From Puniceicoccales bacterium (GTDB lineage: Bacteria; Verrucomicrobiota; Verrucomicrobiia; Opitutales; UBA953), in assembly GCA_031273045.1 (NCBI GenBank), contig JAISSQ010000159.1:1-56559 (forward strand): a DNA stretch of 56,559 nucleotides, read 5' to 3'. How positions within the stretch are numbered: the first letter of the stretch is position 1; each line of letters opens with the position of its first letter. The position numbers and the translations under genes were made by a program. This document shows positions 30,001-39,000 of this stretch, piece after piece. A model generated the notes under the pieces. That model made no database searches. It saw nothing but the letters and a program-made list of their open reading frames with translations, and was not told the origin of the DNA.

Positions 30001-33000
30001 CCCTGACCGTCAAGGGAACCGGCGCGCAGACCTTCTCGAACAACAACAGCGCGTTCGAGGGCGTCGTCGCCATCAGCGGCTCGGCGACGCTGAAACTGCT
30101 CGACGCCGGCGCGACGAGCGGCGCGTTCGCCGCCGCCGCCGCCGTGACCCTCGCCGGCTCGGCGACGCTCGACCTGTCCGCCGCCTCCCCGCTCGTCGAG
30201 TTCAAGAAACTCGCCGGCGCTTCGGCGGACGCGACCGTCCAGTTGAGCGCGGACGCCGGCGCGACCGGCGCGACGCTGCTCCGCCTCACCGCCGGCAACT
30301 ACGTCGCCGGCAGCGCCGAATCGCCCGGTCTCGCCGCGACCATCACCGGCGACGGCGCGTTGCTCTTCGAAGGCGGCACGACCGGCTCGCCGTCGCCGTT
30401 CAGCGGAACCGTCCGCCTCTCCGGCGATAACGACTTCACCGGCGGCACGACGCTCACCGCCGGCAAACTCTACCTCGGCAGCGACACCGCGCTGGGCGTC
30501 TTCACCGGCAGCGGCGCGGCGGGCACGCTCGAAATCACCGACAACGCCACCCTCGGCGTCGCCATCGCCACCGACCACATCACCGCCGCCAACCGCGTCC
30601 ACGTGAAGTCCTCCGCCGGCGTCGCGACCTCCGTCGCGCTCACGCTCGACATCGCCAAGACCGCGGACGACACCGGCTCGCTCACGCTCAACAACGTGAA
30701 TGTCTCCGGCGCCGACGGCGGCGCGCTCCTGCTCGAAGACGCCTCGGTGGCTGTCCGCGACGGCAGCAACGGCGCCCTCGCCATCACGAACTCCTCGACC
30801 GACCGGAACGGCGGCGCCATCGCGCAGGTGAACACCGCCTTCGGCGCGACGCTCAAATTGGAGAACCTCTCCGCGCTCACCCTCACCGGCAACACCGCCG
30901 GCGGCGACGGCGGCGCCATCTACGCGAACGCCACCGGCGCGGCGGTGAACGTCTCCCTGCCCGCCAACACCACCGTCAGCGGCAACGCGGCGGGCGGCGA
31001 CGGCGGCGCCATCCACCTCGCCTCCGCCGCCAGCAGCGCGTCGCTGACCATCCTCGGCGGCAGCGTGTTCGCGAACAACGAGGCGGACGGCGTCGGCGGC
31101 GCGATTGCCATCGCCGGCAACGGCTCCTCGACGAACACCCTCACGCTCAACGCCGAACTGGGCACCATCCGCTTCACCGGCAACACCGCCGCCGGCGTCC
31201 CGAACGCCGTTTACGCGGAGAAGACCGACATCACCGTCCGCGGCAGCAACGCCAGCGTCGCCACCGGCAACGTGTTCTTCGACGACCCGCTGACCGCCGT
31301 CGCCGGCAGTTCGCTGACCGTCGCGGGCAACTTCTCCGGCGACTGGTCGTTCGCGCCGGTCAACGGCAAGCCCGTCCTCACCGCCGGCTCGTCCGCCCTG
31401 CTGCAATTCGCCTCCGGCGACAGCACCGTCAGCGGCGCCATCGCCTTCAACGGACCCAGCGCCACCGGCACCGGCAACGCCGTGCGCGTCGCCGAAGGCG
31501 CGACGTTGACGACGACCTCCACGCTGATTGCGAGCAACAACACCGTGTTGCTGGGCGGCGGCATTGTGACCGCGCCGCTGGGCGCCATCTTCGACGGCGC
31601 CGCCATCGCGCCGGACTCGCACGTCACCACCGCCGCCGGCGCGAACGCCCTCGCGCTGCCCGCCGACCAACTCACCGTCGGCACCGGCAGCGTCGCGAAC
31701 AACGCCGTCTATGGCACGCTGACCATCGTCGCCGGCACCGGCAGTGCCGCCGCCCAGTTCACCGCCGGCACCATCTTCCTCGACATCGAGGGCGGCGCGT
31801 CAGACCACGACGACCTCACCGACGGCAAACTCCGCAACGACCTCATCATCATTGACGGTGACGCGGACTTCGCGCCGTTCTCCGGCAACAACACCAACCT
31901 CGCCCTGCGCTACCACGACGCCGACGGGCAGGTTCGCGGCGAGGGCGCGCTCGCCTCGCAGCCGGTCGTCATCCACAACGACTACTCCTACCCGCTCATC
32001 GCCGCCACCGGCACGTTCACGACCGACCTCGGCAACACGTTCCAACTCTTCGGCGACCCGCAGCGCGACACCGACGTCTCGGCGCGCCAACTCGCCCAAG
32101 TGCGCCTCAACAAGGTGCTCGACGACGGCACGGTCGAGTTCGCCTCGCTCACCGACGGCGCCGGCAACACCTACACCTTCGCCGCCGGACAGGTGCTCGT
32201 CCTCGACGTGATGGGCAACATCAACACCAACATCACGTGGGACATCGGCACCGCCGCGACGAACCGCGCCTTCGTCTGGTCGAACGACGACACGAACGTC
32301 CCGTGGCTCGCCAAGAAGCCCGTCGCCACCGGCTCCGCCACCGTGTCCTACGAGAGCACCTACTTCCTCGACGGCGACTTCGTGTCCTTCTCGACGCAGA
32401 ACGCGGTCAACGACGGCGCGAACCCCGCGTTCGGAAACGGCGCCATCAGCATCGAGATTGACGGCTTGGTGAAGCCCTCCGGCGTCGCCATCGGCGTCAA
32501 CAAAGGCCTCACCGGCCAAGTCGCGCCCGCGAACCACTCGACCGTCGCGCTCGAATTCACCGGCGCCGGCCGCATCGTGAGCGCCGCCGCCAACGAGCGC
32601 CGCGCGCCGACCGCCGACGCGCTGAGTTCGCTCACCTACGACGACGTGCTCTACACGTCCGCCCTCGAAATCGCCTCCGGCGTCACCGTCACCTTCAAGA
32701 ACACCGGCGGCTTCGCCTTCACCGCGCACGACGAGACCGCGCCCGGCGGCTCAATCAGCAGCGTCGGCGGCTTCGTGTCGCTCGGCGGCGCGACGACCAA
32801 CCTCGTGTTCGCGGACGGCTTCGCCAGCACCGCCGGCACGTTCGCGGGCGGCGTCAGCGGCCTGCTCGCGACGCCCGTCACCGGCAGCGGCCGCGTGACC
32901 GCCACCGGCGGCGCGCTCGACCTGACCCTCGCCGGCGGCAACACGTTCAGCGGCGGCCTGCTCGTCACCGACGGCGCGCGCCTCGCCCTCACCGGCGCGA

Positions 33001-36000
33001 ACGGCGTCAGCGGCGACTTCTCCGAAATCACCGTCAACAACGGCGCGACACTCGCCGTGACCGGCGACGCCGCGCTGGGCGGCTCCGGCGCCGCCTCGAC
33101 GAACACCATCCTGCTCGGCGGCGCGCTCAACGGCGGCGTCCTCGGCGCCGGCGGCGTTCTCGACACGACGAACACCGCCTCCGCGACCCTCGAATTCATC
33201 GCGCCGCTGCAAACCCTCGCCGCGACCTTCGACGCCGACGGCAACCTCACCCGCGAGGGCGTCATCAACGACATCTACACCTATCCGGTCGAGGACTACC
33301 CCGTCGCCGTCAGCCGCGAAATCACCCTCGGCGCGAACGTGAACCTGCTCGTCGGCACCTACCGCTACGACGGCGGCAGCGGCGCCCTCGTGACGACCGC
33401 GCTCACGGCGGAACTCTCCGGCGCGCTGCTTGAGCACAGCGACCTCGCCGCCGCCGGCCTGCACAGCGCGGTCACCAAGACCGGCGCGGGCACGCTCTTC
33501 CTCACCAGCGCGGACAACAACTACACCGGCGTCACGCTCGTCGCCGACGGCGTCCTCGCCATCGCCGGCTTCGGCACCATCGAGAAGAGCAGCGGCGTCA
33601 CGCTCGACACCGGCACCGCGCTCGACATCCGCTACGCCGCGCAGCCGGTCGTCATCCAGACCCTCGTCAGCGACGACGCGGACACGACCGTCAAACTCGG
33701 CGGCAACGCGCTCCAAATCGGCTCCGCCGACACCGCCGCCGGCTCCACCACGGATTACGCGGGCGTGTTCAGCGGCAGCGCGGACGCTGTCCTCGTGAAG
33801 GACGGTGCGGCCTACACGCTGACCCTCACCGGCGACAGCAGCGCGACGTTCCGCGGCAGCGTTGACGTGGCGGAAGGCGTCCTCGCCGTCACCAAATACG
33901 GCGCGCTCGGCGCGTCGAACGCCGCCGGCAACACGAACGCCGTCACCGTCAAAAGCGGCGCGGTCCTCGACCTGCGCTACACGGCGAGCGGCGAACTCGG
34001 CAACAACCTCGCCGGCGCCGGCACCGTCCAACTCACCGCGCCCGCCGGCATCGAAGTCGCGCTGACCGGCGCGAACACCGCGTTCGCCGGCTCGCTCGTC
34101 ATCGCCAACGGCAACACCGCCGCGATTGGCACGGACACTTCCACCGCCGCCACCACCGCCGTCGCGAACCTTGGCTCCGCGACCGTCGTCCTCGGCACCG
34201 CCGCGATTGCCGAGGTGCCGGAGAGCGCGCCCGGCGCCGGTGACGGCTCGCCCGCCGTCGCCGCCACCGCCGGCACGCTGCGCATCAACACCGACGCCAC
34301 GATTACGAACGCCTTCACGCTCGAAGGGCAGGGCATCGTGGAAACCGCCAGCACCGCCGCCGGCGTCACGCCCGCGGTCATCGCCGCCGGCGCGTTCACC
34401 GGCGCCGGCTCGCTCGAAAAGAGCGGCGACGGCTCGCTGACGCTCACGAGCGGCACGAACGCCTTCACCGGCGCCACGACCGTCACCGGCGGCACGCTCG
34501 CGCTCGTCGGCGCCGGCACCATCGAAAGCAGCGCCGGCGTGACGCTTTCCGCCGACACCACGTTCGACGTGAGCGCGGCGACGACGGCGTTCGACGCCGG
34601 CACGAAGCACGTCGAAGGCGCCATCATCCAGTCCCTCGCGACCGCCGCCGGCGTCACCGCCGCGACCGCTCCGACGACGGTTCTGGGCGCCGCCGCGCTG
34701 CAAATCGGCACCGCCGACACCGCCGCCGGCTCCACGGATTACGCGGGCGTGTTCAGCGGCAGCGCGGACGCTGTCCTCGTGAAGGACGGCGGCGCGGCCT
34801 ACACGCTGACGGTGAAGAACGCCGCCGCCGCGCTCGCGAACTTCGCGGGTGCCATCGGCAGCACCGGCGGCAAACTCGTCCTCGACTACACCGCTCCCGC
34901 CGCGACCCCGTCGCCCGCGCCGCTTGGCGCGCCGACGCCGCTCGCCGCGCCGGTGACGCCGCTGGCGAACGACCCCGTTGTGGCGAACCCCGTCTTCGGC
35001 ACGGCGGCGGCGGTCATCGAGTTCATCCTGCCCAGCGAGAACAACACGCTGCACGTCTTGGCGGACGCGACGGCCAACACCTCGTTCGGCGGCTTCACCG
35101 GCACGCTGCTCCTGAACAAGGGACGCATCCTCATCGAGGACGCGGCGACGAAGAGTTACGGCGGCAACAGCGACTACGCCGCCGACCTGCTCCAAAACGC
35201 CACGTTGAGCGTCGGCTCGACCGCGACCGTCGCTGTCAACAACACCCGCTCGCTCGCGGGCGTGGTCAGCAACGGCGCGACGTTCGACTTCACGAACGCC
35301 GAGGTCGTGCCGGCGGTGACGCTCAATGCCACCAACCTCACGCTCACCGGCACCACGACCGTCAAACTGCGTCCGGTTGACGTTCCGCTGCCGACGGTCG
35401 CTCCGCCCGCCATCGCGCAGAACATCCTCGATATGTGGGCGGATGCGACGCCCTCGCAGATGCTCATCACGAGCGCGACGGACGTCGCCGGTGACGGCGA
35501 GGTCAACCTCGTCTGGGCGAATTCGGACGGCACCCCCGCGCAAGCCATCGCGAGCGAAGGCGTCTCGGAACGTCCCATCGCCGGCGGCGTGGCGGAATTC
35601 GACTACACCAGCGGCCTCATCCGCACCGACGCCGACCAGCATTTCGCCGACACCGGCACACGCGGCATTTACCTCGGCTACGGCCTGACCGCGCTGCGCG
35701 CGAACGTCGGCGAGACCATCACGCTCGACGTTGCCGGCGCGACTAACCCGAAACTGCTCGCCGCGCTCACCGAGGAGAAGGCGGACGACGGCTCCGGTCA
35801 GTTGACCGAACCGGGCAACGGCGGCTTCGCCATCATCAACAGCAACTACACCACCGGCGGCGCGCTTCCGGTCGTCGAAGTCGGCAAAGACACGAGCGCG
35901 TTCACCGGCGGCGTGACGATTAGCGGCGTCGAGGTGCAACTGGTCGCCGACAACGCCTTCGGCAGCGCGGCGAACGGCGGCTACGCCTCGAACCTCACGC

Positions 36001-39000
36001 TCACCGACGGCGCGAAACTCGACATGGTGCAGACCAGCACCACGTCCGACCCCGTCACCGGCGACGACGTCACCACGCAGACCCCGATGAAGGTCATCGT
36101 CGCCTCCCTCGGCGGCGGCGCGAACGCCAACGGCGCGGGCACGACGATTAACGTCGGCGACCTGACCGTTGCCGGCGGCGGCGAATACGCGGGCAACCTC
36201 ACCGGCGGCGCGCTCGACGGCGGCGCGGTCTCGACCCTCACCAAGACCGGCGACGAGACGTTCAAACTCACCGGCGCGAACGAGTTCCAAGGCGACATCG
36301 CCGTCAGCGGCGGAACGTTCGACCTGACCGGCACGCTCGGTGCCGACGGTGCGGGCGACAAGACGCCGGACTTCACCGGCAACATTGACCTGACGCCCGC
36401 CCCCGGCTCGACCAGCGCGCCGCAGGTCGTCTTCGGCAACACGGACGCGACCGTCACGCAGTCCCTCTCCGGCACCGTCACCGGCGGCAGCGTTGGCACC
36501 GCCACCGGCGACGTCGCGGGCGTCATCAAGAAGGTCGGCGACTCGACGCTCGACCTGACCGAGGTTGACGCGACCGCGTTCGACGGCGGCGTTGCCATCG
36601 AGGGCGGCGTCACGCGCATCGCGAGCGACGCCAACCTCGGCAAAGGCGTGAACGTCCTCGGCGGCGGCACCGCCAGCGGCACGGTCGCCCCGACGCTCGA
36701 ACTCACCGGCACCGCCGGCGACGCGGCGTTCGGGAAGGGCTGGACGGTCGCGGGCGACGCGAACCTGCTGGTCGCCGCCGGCAACGACGTGACCTTCGCC
36801 GGCTCGCTTTCGGACGCCGATTTGAGCGTCGGCAACCTCACCAAGACCGGCGACGGCAAGGTGACGCTCACGAACCCGACGAACGCGCAGAACTTCACCG
36901 GCAACGTGACCATCGCCGGCGGCACCGTCGCCATCACGAGCGACGGCGCGCTCAACAATTCGGGAAGCGAGCGCGTGCTCAACGGCGGCGCGGTCGAACT
37001 CTCCGGCGGCGTGACCTACAACAACGACTGGAAGACCGGCGACAAGGGCGGCGCGGTCGTCGCGAACGGACCGGACACCGTGTTCAATGGCTCCATCACC
37101 GGCACCGGCGACCTCGCGCTCGACATCGGCGCCGGCGCGTCGCTGCAGTTCACCGAGGGCGCGACGGTTGACGTCGGCTCCGCCGGAACGGTCAAGACCG
37201 GCGCGGGCGTGCTCGTCGTGGACGGCGCGGTCAACAGCGCCATCACCATCGAGCAGGGAACGCTCGCCGGCAACGGCGTCATCAAGACCGCCACGTTCGA
37301 CCCCGACCGCGACGGCGACGGCGTCGGCGACGCCTACGCGAAGTTCCTCGACAGCGGCAACGCGGACGACCTCGTGACCATCGCGCCGGGCGGCGTGGAC
37401 AAGATTGGCGAAATCACGTTCGGCGACGGGGCGAACACGACCGACTTCACGGGCGTGCGCATCGCGCTCGACACGGACAACTCCGGCGCGCAGGACAAAA
37501 TCCTCATCAAGGGCAACGGCACCTACGGCGCGAACAACGTCATTGACGTGCGCAACGCCGCCGGCGGTCCCTCGTGGGACAACGACACGTTCGTCGTCAT
37601 TGACGCCGGCACCGGTCACATCGACTCGACCCGCGCCGACCTCGACAGCACGCAGTTCTACTACAACGGCTCCTACGTTGACATCGTCAACGGGCGCTTC
37701 CGCGTGGACATCGAGACCGTCGGCGACTCGCAGGTGGTCATCCACACGCAGGCGGGCGTTGACAACGACGGCGACGGCTACCCCGACGGCGTCTCGCTCA
37801 ACCTCATCTGGAACGCGACGGACTCCGCGAAGTCCGACTGGAACGCCGGCGACGAGCCGCTCGCGACCAAGAACTGGCGCGAGGACAAGGGCGACGGCGT
37901 CGTCCACCCGCAGACGTTCTACAACGGCGACATCGTGACCTTCCCCGCCTACGACATCAACGGGGAGGACAAACTCATCAAGTCGGTGCGCGTCGCCGGC
38001 AGCGCGGTTCAGGCGGACGTCTCGGTCGGCCGGATGACGGTCAGCGGCGGCTCCTACGAGTTCGGCGGCAACGGCATCATCGGCACCGGCGACTTCACCT
38101 ACGGCAGCGGCGCGGCGGAATTCGCCGACGGCTCGCTCAACATCACCGGCAGCGCGAGCGCGACGTTCAAGAACAGCGGCGTGGTGAAGTTCACCGGCGG
38201 CGCCTACGTCGGCTCGGCGGCGCAGTTGCGCATCGAGACGACGTTCGAGGCGCCGAACGCGAACGTCCTCGGTACGCTGACCATCGCCGACGGCGCGGTC
38301 ATCAGCGGCCTGCCGCTCATCAACCTCGGCGTGAACAAGGCGGGCGACGTCGCCGGCGCGGGCACGGTCGTGTTCGACCGCACGTCGGGTCAGGACATCA
38401 CCTACGGCGGCGTCATCGCCGGCAGCGGCGACCTCGTCAAACGCGGCGGCGGCAAACTGACGCTCACCGGCATCAACACCTACGACGGCGACACGACGGT
38501 CGAGAACGGCACGCTGTCCATCGCGGGCGACGCGAACATCGGCGCGGGCATCAACACCCTCACGAGCGGCGCGGACACGGTCGCGGTCCTGAACCCGACC
38601 GGCGGCACCTACGCGAAGGATTGGGTGCTGGGCGCGTTCGGCGGCACCGTCCAGAACGCGGCGCAGAGCGTGTTCACGGGCGTCTTCTCCGGCGCCGGCT
38701 CGCTCACGAAGACCGGCAACGGCACGCTCGTCCTCGCGGGCGAGAACACCTACACGGGCGCGACGGTCGTCAACGCCGGCAAACTGCAGGTCACCGGCTC
38801 GCTCGGCGCGAACAACGCCGCCGGCGGCGTCCCGACCTACCGCGCCGCCATCGCGCTCAACTCCGCCGAGGGCATCGAGTTCGCGCAGAACAGCGCGCAG
38901 AACATTGACGGCCTCATCAGCGGCACCGGCGCGCTCGCCAAGTCCGGCGAGGGAACGCTGACGCTGCTGGGCGACCGCGACCACACGGTCGGGAACGTGA

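Larger units (their letters stand above)
2901..38220 (+). repeat. Ten copies of a W...DxVxF passenger-start module
   Basis: A module of roughly 120-165 residues recurs within the giant gene, starting near 2901, 8157, 11796, 15294, 18564, 21456, 23265, 26145, 32232 and 37797. Each copy has an L-x-W-x-G or similar strand, one or two further Trp, a D-x-V-x-F strand (for example NGDVVHF, NGDVVFF, LDGDIVKF, YNGDIVTF), then V-x-x-M-T-V and a G-x-Y-x-F-x-G strand followed by G-x-L-T-I. Between copies lie PATR-type repeats. The spacing varies from about 1.8 to 6.1 kb. This resembles the usual first module of single-unit verrucomicrobial autotransporters, so the gene looks like several passengers fused end to end. 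That reading is inference. Confidence 0.75.
10311..38960 (+). repeat. Dispersed PATR-type autotransporter repeats
   Basis: About 22 copies of the pattern (L/F)-x-K-x-G-x-G-x-L-x-L-x-x-x-N-x-Y/F-x-G can be read, with starts near 10311, 12750, 13963, 16107, 16729, 17284, 19438, 19810, 20542, 26815, 27376, 27939, 28251, 28584, 33470, 34407, 36237, 36525, 36837, 38433, 38700 and 38934. The clearest is LTKTGNGTLVLAGENTYTG near 38700. A variant with I-K-H/K-N in place of K-T-G occurs near 947, 4952, 5870 and 13394. In known autotransporters these passenger-associated transport repeats form turns of the beta-helix and are linked to efficient secretion. Confidence 0.8.
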
